This document shows, one piece after another, positions 44,719-55,234 of a stretch of DNA of 64,000 nt. The notes below the pieces were generated by a model that was not told the origin of the DNA, did no database searches, and worked only from the letters and a program-made list of their open reading frames with translations. Made by a program: the position numbers and the translations under genes. Origin of the DNA: Chitinophagaceae bacterium C216 (GTDB lineage: Bacteria; Bacteroidota; Bacteroidia; Chitinophagales; Chitinophagaceae); the NCBI GenBank assembly GCA_028485475.2, contig CP144143.1, positions 2,728,001-2,792,000 on the forward strand. Direction: 5' to 3'. The first letter of the stretch is position 1. Every line of letters starts with the position of its first letter.

Positions 44719-47700
44719 TTAAAGAGTTACATTGATTCCAAACTGAACAGAAATAGGCTGAGGAGGAGTACCTACATCAATCCCCCTTGCATTTTGCTCG
44801 TTCGTATGAACAGACTCAGGATCGGGCCCAATATATTTTGTATGTAGCCATAAGTTCGAGCCCAACACATATACACGCAGTGCACTCAGCCCAATACGGG
44901 AAATAATTTCACGAGGGAATGTATAACCCAAAGTCAGCGATTTTAAACGAACAAATGACCCATCTTCTAGAAAACGACTGTTTTGTTCAATGCCGTAGTT
45001 ATTTCCCACGCTGGTTACACGGGGCACATCTGTAATATCACCCGGCTTTTGCCAGCGACGTAAATTATAAGCTAGTATGGAACGCCCCGCATCCTTCGTA
45101 CCACCACCTTCCATCAGCATTCTATCGAAGCTGACCACTTTGTTGCCAAACTGATAAGTAAAGAATACGTTCAGGTCGAAAGATTTAAACTTCACTTCGT
45201 TAGTGAGGCCGCCAAAAAATTTCGGGCTTGCATTACCTACTATTTGTCTATCGGCTATTGTAATAACGCCGTCTCCATTCACATCCTCGAAAACAGCATC
45301 TCCGGTTTGCGGATCTACATACAACTGTTTATACATCCAAAAGGAATACAGTGGATACCCCTCTTCGTTTCTTATCAAATCTCTCGAACCATACACCAAA
45401 GGAGTTGGTAGTTTTTCAATCTTATTCCAGTTACGGGTAATGTTAAATTGAGTCTGCCATGTTAGATGAGGTTTATTGATATTTATAGAAGACAACGAAA
45501 GCTCAATTCCTTTATTACTAATTTCTCCGCTATTAGAATAATATTGAGAAAAACCTGTAATAGCGGGAATCTGCAATGGAAGCAAGAGATCTGTAGTGTA
45601 TTTGTAATAAGCATCAGCTGTCAGCGCCAAACGATTATCAAAGAAAGCTATATCTAAACCTGCATCTATCTGATTGGTTTTTTCCCAGCGGAGATCAGGA
45701 TTACTTAACTGAAAAGGCGCGGTGCCTGGCTGCTGGGCGCCGCCAGCAGTGTTGTAATAACCGGCACCACCAGACCATAATCCACGTGCAGCAAAATCAC
45801 TGATACCATTCTGATTTCCTAACACACCATAACTTGCACGAAGCTTCAAATCACTGATAGCATCAGCATCCGACAGGAACTTTTCGTTTTTAGCACGCCA
45901 TGCCAAACCAATAGAAGGGAAATATCCCCAGCGGTTATTCTTTCCAAATTTTGAAGAACCATCCGCTCTAACAGACAGTTCCAAATAATACTTATCATCA
46001 AAGCTGTAATCAAGACGAGAGAAAAATGATACCAAGTTAGACTTACTCCATCTTTGATTGGAAGTTGTAATACTAGCCGCACCAATTTTTCTGTAAGAAC
46101 TATTAGGGAACCCTGATCCTCTTGCCCTTGTATTTTGCAACACATTACTTTGAATAGTATTACCTACCAGTACGGATACATTATGTAATTTATTGTAGGA
46201 CCTCCTGAACGATAATGTTTGTTCATTTATCCAAGTAAGATTTTGTGTAATGGAAGATATAGCCTCGCCTCCTACTGCGCTACCTATTGTAGTTCTTTCT
46301 GAGTTATACTCCGATTCATCGTAGAGATTAAAATCAGCACTCCAGCTGGTTCTAAACCTAACATACTTTCCAAAAGACAGTTCACCATACAGATTTCCGA
46401 TATAGCGCAAGGATTTGGTTTGTTGTTGTACATCATCGGACAAAAGCACGGTATAATTTTCGAATGCTTGGCGGAAAGGAGTGCCATCAGGATTAAAAAT
46501 AGGCTGATAAGTAGGTGTATGAATAGAAGCTTGGAAAATACCACCTGTAGGTCCGGTGCCCGCCCTAACATGATTTCTATGAGAAACGGAAACTGTATTT
46601 CGAGTACCTACTGTTAGCACTTTATTCAATCTGCTATCCAGATTTACTCTAAAACTACCACGCTGAAAATCTGCTTTCTTAAGCGCTGCTTCTTGCGAAG
46701 TGTAGTCTACACCATAATAATAACGTGTATTATTGTTTCCGCCCTGATAAGACATATTATACGATTGCAGCAATGCGTGTCTGAACAACGGTGTTATTCT
46801 GTCGTATGTGGGCTGTTCTTCGGGCAACCCACGTCCCCCCTCCGATACCGGACGAAATGGACGGTTGGCATATGTCCGATTCAAAGCCGGATTATCGATA
46901 CCCGAATTAATCCACTGCTCATTCACTAGTTCTGCATGTTCAGGACCGGTAACCAGTTTCCATAGTCTGCTTTTATCAGCCCATGCAGTACCTACCAATG
47001 CTTCAAAAGAAATCTTGGGCTTTTGATTGTAAGATCCCTGTTTGGTAGTAATAATGATTACTCCATTGGCACCACGCGAACCGTAAATAGCAGTAGCACT
47101 AGCATCTTTAAGTACTTCTATACTTTCTATGTCAGCAGGATTGATATCGGCCAGTGGAGAAGTGGCTTTTCCTCCTAGATCCAGGGTAGAAAGACTTTGA
47201 TTATTGACAAATACACCATCGATTATATATAACGGATCGGCACTAGCATTAATAGTTGCAGCCCCGCGAACACGCACCACTACTGCATCTCCGGGAATTC
47301 CATTTTGTGAATTAACCTGCAATCCTGCAGCTTTTCCCTGCAGCTGTGCGTCCATACTGGCAACAGGAAGATGATTTACTTCTGCAGCCTTTACATGTGC
47401 TTGCGCTCCTATAATATCTTTCTTTCTTCTAGTATCATACCCCACTACAACTACATCCTCCAGTTGATTCACTACCGGTTTTAAATACACATCTACCGGA
47501 GATCCTGTAGCAACAATTTCTTTGGGCTCATAGCCCACAACTGTCACAACTATAGTAAAGGGGAACTTTTGTCCTGTATATAAAGTGAATGCTCCTTGCT
47601 GATTACTTACAGTACCGTTAGTAACTCCTTTAATCTGAATAGAGGCATCCGATATCGGACGTCGTGTTGTAGAATCGTATACCTTTCCTTCTAAAACAGC

Positions 47701-47796
47701 GTTAACAGTAGGCTTTGGTTGTTCTTGGGCTTGAGTATAATTATAATAAGAAGTTATAAATGTAAGAGATAAAACAAAACAAATTAATCTTTTCAT
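44719..47796 (-). CDS. SusC/RagA-family TonB-dependent transporter
   Basis: A 1025-residue TonB-linked outer-membrane transporter. Signal peptide, a carboxypeptidase-regulatory-like domain (VLEGKVYDSTTRRPISDASI), plug domain (IIDGVFVNNQSL, SIEVLKDASATAIYGSRGAN), and the barrel. There is no STN anti-sigma signalling domain. I choose the ATG at 47796; the upstream frame (MDVHNRK) runs through the structured leader. It takes up the ligand with the SusD partner. Confidence 0.93.
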   Translation of the reverse strand: MKRLICFVLSLTFITSYYNYTQAQEQPKPTVNAVLEGKVYDSTTRRPISDASIQIKGVTNGTVSNQQGAFTLYTGQKFPFTIVVTVVGYEPKEIVATGSPVDVYLKPVVNQLEDVVVVGYDTRRKKDIIGAQAHVKAAEVNHLPVASMDAQLQGKAAGLQVNSQNGIPGDAVVVRVRGAATINASADPLYIIDGVFVNNQSLSTLDLGGKATSPLADINPADIESIEVLKDASATAIYGSRGANGVIIITTKQGSYNQKPKISFEALVGTAWADKSRLWKLVTGPEHAELVNEQWINSGIDNPALNRTYANRPFRPVSEGGRGLPEEQPTYDRITPLFRHALLQSYNMSYQGGNNNTRYYYGVDYTSQEAALKKADFQRGSFRVNLDSRLNKVLTVGTRNTVSVSHRNHVRAGTGPTGGIFQASIHTPTYQPIFNPDGTPFRQAFENYTVLLSDDVQQQTKSLRYIGNLYGELSFGKYVRFRTSWSADFNLYDESEYNSERTTIGSAVGGEAISSITQNLTWINEQTLSFRRSYNKLHNVSVLVGNTIQSNVLQNTRARGSGFPNSSYRKIGAASITTSNQRWSKSNLVSFFSRLDYSFDDKYYLELSVRADGSSKFGKNNRWGYFPSIGLAWRAKNEKFLSDADAISDLKLRASYGVLGNQNGISDFAARGLWSGGAGYYNTAGGAQQPGTAPFQLSNPDLRWEKTNQIDAGLDIAFFDNRLALTADAYYKYTTDLLLPLQIPAITGFSQYYSNSGEISNKGIELSLSSININKPHLTWQTQFNITRNWNKIEKLPTPLVYGSRDLIRNEEGYPLYSFWMYKQLYVDPQTGDAVFEDVNGDGVITIADRQIVGNASPKFFGGLTNEVKFKSFDLNVFFTYQFGNKVVSFDRMLMEGGGTKDAGRSILAYNLRRWQKPGDITDVPRVTSVGNNYGIEQNSRFLEDGSFVRLKSLTLGYTFPREIISRIGLSALRVYVLGSNLWLHTKYIGPDPESVHTNEQNARGIDVGTPPQPISVQFGINVTL

Positions 47797-47819
47797 TAAT
47801 TTTGCATTAAGGTTAAAAA

Positions 47820-48080
47820 AATAAGGCTCCACAACTGGTTTCCGGTTGTGTACATCCAAGCAAAAGCCTTAATTTTTCTCAGACCGGTATCGTCCCACCG
47901 ATATCGGTCGTTTTTGTTTTAAGGCAGATTAATTATTAAGGAAACCAGTTTTGAAAGGATTTACACCCTTTCCTTCATGATATGTAATTATGTATAGTCC
48001 ACACCTAAGCGGGACATCGACGCATCATCAGATGCCCATGCATGCAATTAAAGAGGACAATTGGATTAACTTTCATGGTT
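47820..48080 (-). promoter_or_regulatory. Structured leader upstream of the SusC gene
   Basis: Several hairpins can be read on the minus strand. GACCGATATCG pairs with CGATACCGGTC (47882-47909), enclosed by GCCTTAA/TTAAGGC (47866-47925). GAAAGG/CCTTTC is at 47953-47972. GGGCATC pairs with GATGTCCC around 48012-48038. A possible 12-residue peptide is coded inside (48006-48044). It may act as a transcription or translation attenuator of the susCD operon. Confidence 0.5.
48006..48044 (-). CDS. Possible leader peptide MHGHLMMRRCPA
   Basis: A 12-codon frame with ATG at 48044 and TAG at 48006-48008 sits within the folded leader. Four of twelve residues are Met or Cys. Such peptides can sense amino-acid supply by ribosome stalling; this is inference, and short frames arise by chance. 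Confidence 0.3.
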
Positions 48081-48261
48081 AATATTTTATAACACCTTCC
48101 TAAGAGAAACGCAAAATTAACACACCTACATTAGTCTACCAAATTAATAGACTATTTTTTTATAAAAAATGTTGCTCTTCCCATTTAATACATTTCGGTA
48201 AGAGCAATATTGTATACTCAATAAGATCCGCTACGGAAAAGCAGATCTTTAGAAAGCTTAA

Positions 48262-49827
48262 TTATTTCGCTTCAATGCGGAAATAATCGAAATCCACAAA
48301 ACCTCCGGGCTGCTTAGTAGCATAGTTAAATAAGCCGAAACGATATCCCATAAAATGTGGGATAGTATAAGCCATTTTTAGTTGGCTACCTATAGGATTC
48401 CAAGTTTTACCATCAAGGCTATAGAAGAAATCAGCCACATCACGTCTGTTGGTAAAATCGCACGATGCTTTAAAGTAAACAACATTTTGCGCAAGTGGCA
48501 CTTTAGCTACTTCTTCGGGTTTTCCAGAAGAAGCATTTACCATCACGATATATTTTGCATTTCCCTCAACCTTCACCCCTACCTGACCGTAATTCTTTTG
48601 CAATAAACACAAACCTGCAAAATCGCCATCCTTCATATTTGAAACATCCACCGATGTAGTTGCTGATGAAACAGGGCCTATCGTGCGTTGTGTTAAAGTA
48701 TTCTTTGCCAGCTGAAAATCCTCATCCACTCTTCCCGTAATAAGTCGCAGATAGCCTTTGCGAGCTGTTACCGACCATAATGAATTATCCGGATTATGAT
48801 TCCACTGCCATACCAATGGTAAAGAGCGATCCTTCTTCTTCCGCGAGAACTCATCAGAAGCTACAATACCCGGAATCAAGCCTTTGCTAGGTGGCAAATC
48901 AAGTGTCATAGGGACCTTGCCATCTTCATCACCCAGAACCGGCCAGCCATCCTCCCAGCGAACAGGTACCATATAGGGAATTCGTCCTACCGCACCATGA
49001 TCTTGGAACAAATACGCAAACCAGCGACCATCCGGCGTATCAATCAATCCTCCTTGAGCAACACCTTTATCCTGCAAACCGATTCGTCCTTCCCAGGGTC
49101 CTGTAATCTTATCAGCCCGATGAATAATCACTGTCCGTTGTCCACCCGCAGGCCAAGCTATATTAAACAAATAATACTTTCCATTTACCTTAAACAATTG
49201 AGAACCTTCCGCAGGCAACCCTCCCCGCTTCCCTTCAGGAATTGCGGGTAGAGAAGCATTTTCAATCAATACCCTATCGGTTCCTTCTTTCACACCACTA
49301 AGGTCATCTTTTAATTCAACGATCCTCAATTTGCCACCACCATAAATCATATATATCTTACCATCATCATCAAAAAATAAGGTATGATCATGCATCATAG
49401 GTTTAAAGGACGTAGCTTCCCACGTACCTTTCTCAATATCCCGGGTTCTATATACATAAGTTTTGCCGGTAGTTTGGGCAAATGTGGTCACGTAATACAT
49501 GCCTTTATGATAACGAATGCAACTTGCCCATGACCCCCTGCCATAAGTGCTTTGCCCATTATCAAGATTAAGTGCATCCACACCCACTTTATTCAAAGTA
49601 TCATAACAATAACCAATAAGTTTCCAGTTTACCAAGTCAGTAGACTTCATTATAGGAACTCCCGGACTCATGTGCATGGTAGTGCTACTCATATAATAAT
49701 TCTTACCTACGCGAATAATGGACATATCGGGCACATCAGCAAATATTATTGGGTTCCGCGCCTTTTCTTGAGCATAAAGGCACAAACTCACCAGCATCCA
49801 TAAACTGTAAAGGAGAATTTTTTTCAT
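48262..49827 (-). CDS. Glycoside hydrolase family 43 protein
   Basis: A 521-residue secreted enzyme (signal peptide to about residue 20). The five-blade propeller begins NPIIFADVPDMSIIRVGKNY with the catalytic Asp, and the second carboxylate is likely Glu in LPAEGSQLFK; a C-terminal beta-sandwich follows from about 330. Members act on arabinan or xylan side chains. The next gene is GH51. Confidence 0.88.
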   Translation of the reverse strand: MKKILLYSLWMLVSLCLYAQEKARNPIIFADVPDMSIIRVGKNYYMSSTTMHMSPGVPIMKSTDLVNWKLIGYCYDTLNKVGVDALNLDNGQSTYGRGSWASCIRYHKGMYYVTTFAQTTGKTYVYRTRDIEKGTWEATSFKPMMHDHTLFFDDDGKIYMIYGGGKLRIVELKDDLSGVKEGTDRVLIENASLPAIPEGKRGGLPAEGSQLFKVNGKYYLFNIAWPAGGQRTVIIHRADKITGPWEGRIGLQDKGVAQGGLIDTPDGRWFAYLFQDHGAVGRIPYMVPVRWEDGWPVLGDEDGKVPMTLDLPPSKGLIPGIVASDEFSRKKKDRSLPLVWQWNHNPDNSLWSVTARKGYLRLITGRVDEDFQLAKNTLTQRTIGPVSSATTSVDVSNMKDGDFAGLCLLQKNYGQVGVKVEGNAKYIVMVNASSGKPEEVAKVPLAQNVVYFKASCDFTNRRDVADFFYSLDGKTWNPIGSQLKMAYTIPHFMGYRFGLFNYATKQPGGFVDFDYFRIEAK

Positions 49828-49891
49828 CTATTTCTTTTTACAATTAGAATAATTGATTTACGAGAAACGATTTTTATTTTCTTTATACGTA

Positions 49892-51868
49892 CTACTTCTT
49901 TGTTTTTATTCGGATAAGTACAAACGACATTGCAGGCACTTCGTAATCAAACTTACGTGCGACTTTATAAGAATCGGTAACTGGTGCTATCTTAGAAGGC
50001 AAATCGAATTTATTTTCGTCATCCTCGTTTCCAGTAATAACGGTGCGCGCTGCAACTGGCTGAATATTTTTAAATGCCGATAAATCTATTTTCACTTTCT
50101 TATTTTCCTTTCCCGCATTGGCCAGTTTAATAATTGCATCCCCTGTTTTACTATCATATACACAGGATGCCACCATGACTGAATCTCGCCTATTCAACGC
50201 TACTACATCAGGTACATAATAATCACCTGCATTAGTTGAGAACAATTGCTGAACATAATAATTTATAGTAGGATAAATATTTTTATTATCGAAATAAATC
50301 AAATCAGGGTTCCACTGTGTAAAACCCATCTTACCTAGTAAAGGAGCATAGGATGACATCACTACTACGTCGCCATTACGCTCCAACCCAATCATATACG
50401 CCGCCTCTGCAATTGCATTATACAACTTACTACCCCAGGATGCGTACTCCCCCAGATACACCTTCCCTTTAGAGCGGTCGTAAGCATCGTATCGATAATG
50501 GTTGGAGAGATACCATTTGGGATCGGTATAATAATGCTCATCAACAATAGGAACTTTAAGTTCATTTGCAAATTGCCATCCCTTATCGAAATCTTCACCG
50601 CTGTGAAACGGACCTGAAGTTCCGATAAGAGTAATTTCAGGATGCCTGGCCTTCACAGCCTCATAGATCATTCTAAAACGCTGCTCAAACTCAGGAGTAA
50701 TTTTTTCTTCGTTACCGATAGCCAGATATTCCAGATTGAAAGGCTCCGGATGTCCGGCAGCGGCACGTACCGCCCCCCATTTTGATGTAGCCGGACCATT
50801 AGCCCATTCTATCAAGTCCAGTATTTCCTGAATATATTCCTGCATTTCATCGAGTGGCAAGGCTTTTTGGCCGGTGCCTCCTATACGCCACGTTCCACCG
50901 GAGTTTTGACAACTTACAGCTGCAGGCACCACAGGTACTGGCTTAGCTCCGATATCTTCACAAAACTGAAAATATTCAAAATATCCCAAACCTCCCGTCT
51001 GATGATATCCCCATAAATTCCGTTGTTCTTTTCTTTGCTCAATAGGTCCGACGGTCTGTTTCCAACGATACATATTTCCCAGTCCATCTCCATGTACCAA
51101 GCATCCACCCGGGAAACGCACAAAACGAGGCTTTAAATCAGCTATAACCTGCGCTAAATCAGGTCTTAAACCGTTGGGACGATTTTTAAATGTGTTTTTT
51201 GGAAAAAGCGACACTACATCTAAAGCAAATTTTCCCTTCGTCGTTGCCAATACTGTTAGGCTAGCAGTATCATGTGATGCTTTGGCTATTAATGGCACGT
51301 CCAATTTTGTCCAGCTAGAAGTTGATATCGTCAAAGTATTTTCTGCTAAAATTTCTCCCTGCGGATTTTGCAAGGTAATACTGAGTGTAATAGGCTCATT
51401 GCTTAGCAATCTTGAAAACATGGAGAAGTTATACTGCTCACCGGCTTTTACTACCATTCCTGCAAAACCTTGATTCTTTAGCCCCACACCGGAAAGTCCG
51501 GTATAACCGGCTTCCTTACCTACATGCTCTACATCAATCACCACATAGGTAGGATTGTTTGAATGAAGAGGGTCTTGCGTCTGCACATAAACATAACCAT
51601 AGGAATAGCCAGGATTTACATATTCCCAGAAGGAAAGCGGATGCCATTCTCTTCGTTCGGTAGGACTATATTCAAATGAACGGTTTTGGACCAACTCGGC
51701 ATACAAGCCCCCGTCTGCAGCATAGTTGATATCTTCAAAGAAAATACCAAATAAATCTGTACTGATCTTTTTAGCGTTTCGGGGTTGTCCATATCCGCAT
51801 AAACAGGTTATCGTCATTACGACAAACCATAACAGTTTGAAGACACCCGACTTTTTCATTAGAGTCAT
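49892..51868 (-). CDS. Alpha-L-arabinofuranosidase, GH51
   Basis: A secreted GH51 enzyme of about 658 residues. The (beta/alpha)8 domain has the acid/base motif LAIGNEEK (GNEE) and the nucleophile region KVYLGEYASW. A carbohydrate-binding region lies in the N-terminal third and the beta-sandwich at the end. It releases arabinose from arabinan or arabinoxylan. The ATG at 51868 is my choice; 51859 is also possible. Confidence 0.88.
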   Translation of the reverse strand: MTLMKKSGVFKLLWFVVMTITCLCGYGQPRNAKKISTDLFGIFFEDINYAADGGLYAELVQNRSFEYSPTERREWHPLSFWEYVNPGYSYGYVYVQTQDPLHSNNPTYVVIDVEHVGKEAGYTGLSGVGLKNQGFAGMVVKAGEQYNFSMFSRLLSNEPITLSITLQNPQGEILAENTLTISTSSWTKLDVPLIAKASHDTASLTVLATTKGKFALDVVSLFPKNTFKNRPNGLRPDLAQVIADLKPRFVRFPGGCLVHGDGLGNMYRWKQTVGPIEQRKEQRNLWGYHQTGGLGYFEYFQFCEDIGAKPVPVVPAAVSCQNSGGTWRIGGTGQKALPLDEMQEYIQEILDLIEWANGPATSKWGAVRAAAGHPEPFNLEYLAIGNEEKITPEFEQRFRMIYEAVKARHPEITLIGTSGPFHSGEDFDKGWQFANELKVPIVDEHYYTDPKWYLSNHYRYDAYDRSKGKVYLGEYASWGSKLYNAIAEAAYMIGLERNGDVVVMSSYAPLLGKMGFTQWNPDLIYFDNKNIYPTINYYVQQLFSTNAGDYYVPDVVALNRRDSVMVASCVYDSKTGDAIIKLANAGKENKKVKIDLSAFKNIQPVAARTVITGNEDDENKFDLPSKIAPVTDSYKVARKFDYEVPAMSFVLIRIKTKK

Positions 51869-52135
51869 GATAAATGATTTAATGCATGGCAATTAATAGT
51901 TTTATAACAGACAAAGCAATCCGGCAAATGCAATCCTTTACAAACAACTACAGCTTAAGCTTACACCTCAACCGCACATCTTGACTAAACATTTTCGTTC
52001 CTCAAGCCTCAAATAATTGTCATTTTTACAATTAATAGCAAATATAAGGAAAATTAAGACTGTTTACACCATCTCATAATTTACATTACGAATAGTGTAG
52101 TTTGGCCAGCAATACCTATATTAATACTCCTCAAT

Positions 52136-53503
52136 TTATTGCGTAAATAATTCAATTACCTGAACCTCATAAGGAGGTTTTTCTTTCGGTAGATTAAGTA
52201 TAATATCTGTTCCCGATTCCGTACACCGCACTTCCGAAGCATCATTCAACAGTTGCGCATATTTTATCTTACCCTTATATCCGGGCAACACGAGCTTACG
52301 ATCATCCGGATAATCAAAAACGTGCAAGTACAACCGTTTGGTGTCGGGATTATAAGTTAACCTAACATTCATACTTTCAGGAAGCGCAAATATATCAGGA
52401 GCATAGGTACAATTATAAATGGCTCTATTGTGAGCATGCATCCAATAAGCCATGCTATCTAATGCACGCCGTGCTCTGCAATCAAATTCGCCACGTGCTG
52501 TAGGGCCAACATTCAAAATAAGATTCCCGCCATTAGCCACAGAAGTAATTAATAAATCCAACAGCTGTTTTTGGGTCTTCCACGTTGTTTCGTCCCTGTG
52601 ATACCCCCAGGAACCGGAAAAGGTTTGGCAGGTTTCCCAGTATTTTCCCTTGTATTTTAAAAGTTCTAAAGGTTTTACTTGCTCTGGTGTTTCGAAATCA
52701 AAACCATCTGTATAGTCATTCAAATCCATCCGATTATTGATGATGATATGGGGCTGCAATTTTTTAATAGTCTTCAAAAGTTCCACAGAGCCCCAGTCAT
52801 CTCTACCCTTTCCATGAGCACCTGGATAAGAAAAATCCAGCCATAGGATATCTATTTTCCCGTAATTAGTGAGCAGCTCAACTATCTGATTTTTTAGATA
52901 CGCTCTGTAACGGTTCATATCTTTCCCCTGATTCAGCTTGGCATAATATGCTGCTAATTCTTTTTCGTTAGCAGCATCTTCTTTTCGGGCTCTTAGAGGG
53001 TGATGACGATCAACTGTAAAATCGGGATGATGCCAATCGATTAATGAATAATAAAATCCTACTTTAAGGCCTTCGGCCCTGAACGCTTCTACAAACTCTT
53101 TTACAAGGTCGCGCTTTGCCGCTGTGTTAGTAGCTTTATAATCGGTATACTTAGAATCAAACAAACAGAATCCCTCATGATGCTTGGCAGTAAGGACAGC
53201 ATATTTCATACCGGCAGCTTTGGCAGTCTTAGCCCATTGCCGAGGATCATATAGATCAGGATTGAAATAATCGAAATACTTTTGATATTGTTCTGTTGTA
53301 ATTCTTTCATAGTTTCTTATCCACTCATGCCTCGCCGGCAGTGCATACAACCCCCAGTGAATAAACATACCGAACCGGGCATTGGTGAACCATGCCATAC
53401 GCTGAGCTTTCTTTTCTGGAGGTTCGTTGGTAAGGCTTTTAGTTTGAGCATTAGCAAGCAGTAAAGAGAACAGGAATAATCCAAGCAAAACTTTTTTAAG
53501 CAT
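52136..53503 (-). CDS. Alpha-L-fucosidase, GH29
   Basis: A 455-residue enzyme with a signal peptide (to about residue 19). Motifs are FGMFIHWGLYALPARHEW, YAVLTAKHHEGFCLFDS and the nucleophile region DILWLDFS (about residue 225). It releases fucose. It is first in this leftward block. Confidence 0.9.
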   Translation of the reverse strand: MLKKVLLGLFLFSLLLANAQTKSLTNEPPEKKAQRMAWFTNARFGMFIHWGLYALPARHEWIRNYERITTEQYQKYFDYFNPDLYDPRQWAKTAKAAGMKYAVLTAKHHEGFCLFDSKYTDYKATNTAAKRDLVKEFVEAFRAEGLKVGFYYSLIDWHHPDFTVDRHHPLRARKEDAANEKELAAYYAKLNQGKDMNRYRAYLKNQIVELLTNYGKIDILWLDFSYPGAHGKGRDDWGSVELLKTIKKLQPHIIINNRMDLNDYTDGFDFETPEQVKPLELLKYKGKYWETCQTFSGSWGYHRDETTWKTQKQLLDLLITSVANGGNLILNVGPTARGEFDCRARRALDSMAYWMHAHNRAIYNCTYAPDIFALPESMNVRLTYNPDTKRLYLHVFDYPDDRKLVLPGYKGKIKYAQLLNDASEVRCTESGTDIILNLPKEKPPYEVQVIELFTQ

Positions 53504-53651
53504 AATTCATTGTTTAATCGTACGAAAGGTCTGGCAGTAACATTTCTTATATGGCATAAAATACCGTCACATCTTAACAAAATGAATATACAAAAACTAG
53601 AAGAGAAGATATTTCGAAGGAGAAGTTTTTCCTCGCAAACCTATAAGTAAT

Positions 53652-53685
53652 AAAAAAAAGTCCCAGGAAGATTCTGAGACTTTTT
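53652..53685 (-). terminator. Terminator of tRNA-Leu
   Basis: AAAAAGTC and CAG pair with CTG and GACTTTTT, with T-rich DNA following on the minus strand. Confidence 0.75.
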
Positions 53686-53687
53686 GT

Positions 53688-53768
53688 GCCCAGGACTGGA
53701 TTCGAACCAGCACACCTCGCGGCGCCGCCACCTGAAGACGGTGCGTCTACCAATTTCGCCACCTGGGC
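53688..53768 (-). tRNA. tRNA-Leu (anticodon CAG)
   Basis: The minus strand begins GCCCAGGTGGCGAAATTGG and ends CCTGGGC; anticodon stem CCGTC/GGCGG around loop TTCAGGT (CAG). A long variable arm (CGCCGCGAGGTG) and TTCGAATCC T loop fit a class II tRNA-Leu. Confidence 0.92.
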
Positions 53769-53847
53769 TACCCGTGAATTGGGCCGCAAACCTAAGAAAA
53801 AAAAATCAAATTTTGAATTTCCTAAAAGAATGTTTTAAAAAATTTCC

Positions 53848-55107
53848 TTACGGATACAGTAGGTATTTTTTTCGCATTTCCTTGTACTGACTTAGGCCCG
53901 GCTCCCAGCTTGCTCGTATTTCTTCTTCGGGTGTACCGTTAATAATTTGCTGACGAAAATCGCCTGTGCCCACTAGTCGCTCAATCACGCCCATTTCTTT
54001 GCTCAGTTTGGAATCAAAAAACTTCTCTTTATAAGGATGCGCTTTGTACAATTCCATCACCCACTGAATATTGATCTTTCTGCTCTTACGCAGTTGCTCC
54101 ACATCATAATTGCGCAAATCCAAACCATAGCATACCTGATTCATAAACAAAGGAGTTTCTGCCATGCCTTTTATCGATACCGGCGTGTAAGAGAAAGTGT
54201 ATTTACCCTTTAGTTCAGGACTTCCCAGCACCGTAAAAGGGAACATGGTACCTCTGCCATGATTAATATAAATGCCCTCAAAGAGGCAGGTAGATGGGTA
54301 CAGCATAATGGCTTGTTGTGTATTCAGGTTGGGCGAAGGTTTTACGGGCAATGTATAAGGCATGTCGTGATGATAATTCTCTACCGGTACTATTTTCAGC
54401 TTGCATTTTACTTTATTTGCCAGCCATCCTTCTCCATTAACCATTTGTGCAAACTCAGCTACTGTCAAGCCATGCGCAATCGGTATGGGAAACATACCAA
54501 TGCCCGATTTATACTTCATATCTAACACGGGCCCATCAATCAAATATCCATTGGGGTTGGGTCTGTCCAGAATCAACATTTCCTTATCATTCTCCGCACA
54601 CGCTTCCATCAATCTTGCCAAAGCATTAATATTGGTATAAAAACGCACGCCTACATCCTGAAGGTCATAAATCAACACATCCACGTTAGCCATATCTTCT
54701 TTAGTGGGTTTATTGCGAGGCCCATATAGAGAGATAATTGGGATTCCGGTAGCGGAATCTACTTCATCCTTCACTTTCACACCTGCACTGGCATTGCCTC
54801 TGAAGCCATGCTCCGGACCAAACACTTTTACAATATTGATTCCCAGAGAAAGCAAACTATCAACCAGATGTTTATTCCCGATGATAGTGGTGGGATTAGC
54901 CATTATCGCTACCCGCTTACCCCTTAGATAGTCTACATACTTTTCTGTTTGCTCCGCACCTGTTCGTATGGGTTTATCTTCTGACACGGTATTACTACTT
55001 GCCGGCACACTCACGTTACTTCTTTTATTTTTAAAACTCAGTATAAACACCGATAATGTCACAATGCAGAGCACCGAAAGAACTTTTACAGTAGTAATAT
55101 TTTTCAT
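53848..55107 (-). CDS. DUF1343 secreted protein
   Basis: A 419-residue protein of DUF1343 (YbbC-like) with an N-terminal membrane anchor. Motifs are RVAIMANPTTIIGNKHLVDSL, KVFGPEHGFRGNASAG and LIYDLQDVGVRFYTNI. The family has been linked to cell-wall sugar (exo-muramidase type) activity; here it is not proven. The ATG at 55107 is chosen because the upstream frame has no family match. Confidence 0.85.
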   Translation of the reverse strand: MKNITTVKVLSVLCIVTLSVFILSFKNKRSNVSVPASSNTVSEDKPIRTGAEQTEKYVDYLRGKRVAIMANPTTIIGNKHLVDSLLSLGINIVKVFGPEHGFRGNASAGVKVKDEVDSATGIPIISLYGPRNKPTKEDMANVDVLIYDLQDVGVRFYTNINALARLMEACAENDKEMLILDRPNPNGYLIDGPVLDMKYKSGIGMFPIPIAHGLTVAEFAQMVNGEGWLANKVKCKLKIVPVENYHHDMPYTLPVKPSPNLNTQQAIMLYPSTCLFEGIYINHGRGTMFPFTVLGSPELKGKYTFSYTPVSIKGMAETPLFMNQVCYGLDLRNYDVEQLRKSRKINIQWVMELYKAHPYKEKFFDSKLSKEMGVIERLVGTGDFRQQIINGTPEEEIRASWEPGLSQYKEMRKKYLLYP

Positions 55108-55210
55108 GTCACTTGGTTTTATGCTAAAATACTTAAAAGTCCGTATAACTGGGGGTAAGTCTTGATAAAAGCAACGATTCTTTAAGTCTCTCCGTAAGCC
55201 CAAAGAAAGT

Positions 55211-55218
55211 TACATTTG
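55211..55218 (+). promoter_or_regulatory. Predicted -7 box of the thiolase gene
   Basis: TACATTTG lies 17 bp before the thiolase start codon. Confidence 0.35.
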
Positions 55219-55234
55219 TATTAAAGAATAATCT

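Noticed and set aside
47797-47859. Upstream start of the SusC gene (MDVHNRKP)
   Set aside because: A signal peptide begins at the ATG at 47796; the longer frame would precede it with a non-secretory tail and runs through a leader hairpin.
47820-48080. SAM or cobalamin riboswitch ahead of susC
   Set aside because: No conserved boxes of these classes are seen; only hairpins can be supported.
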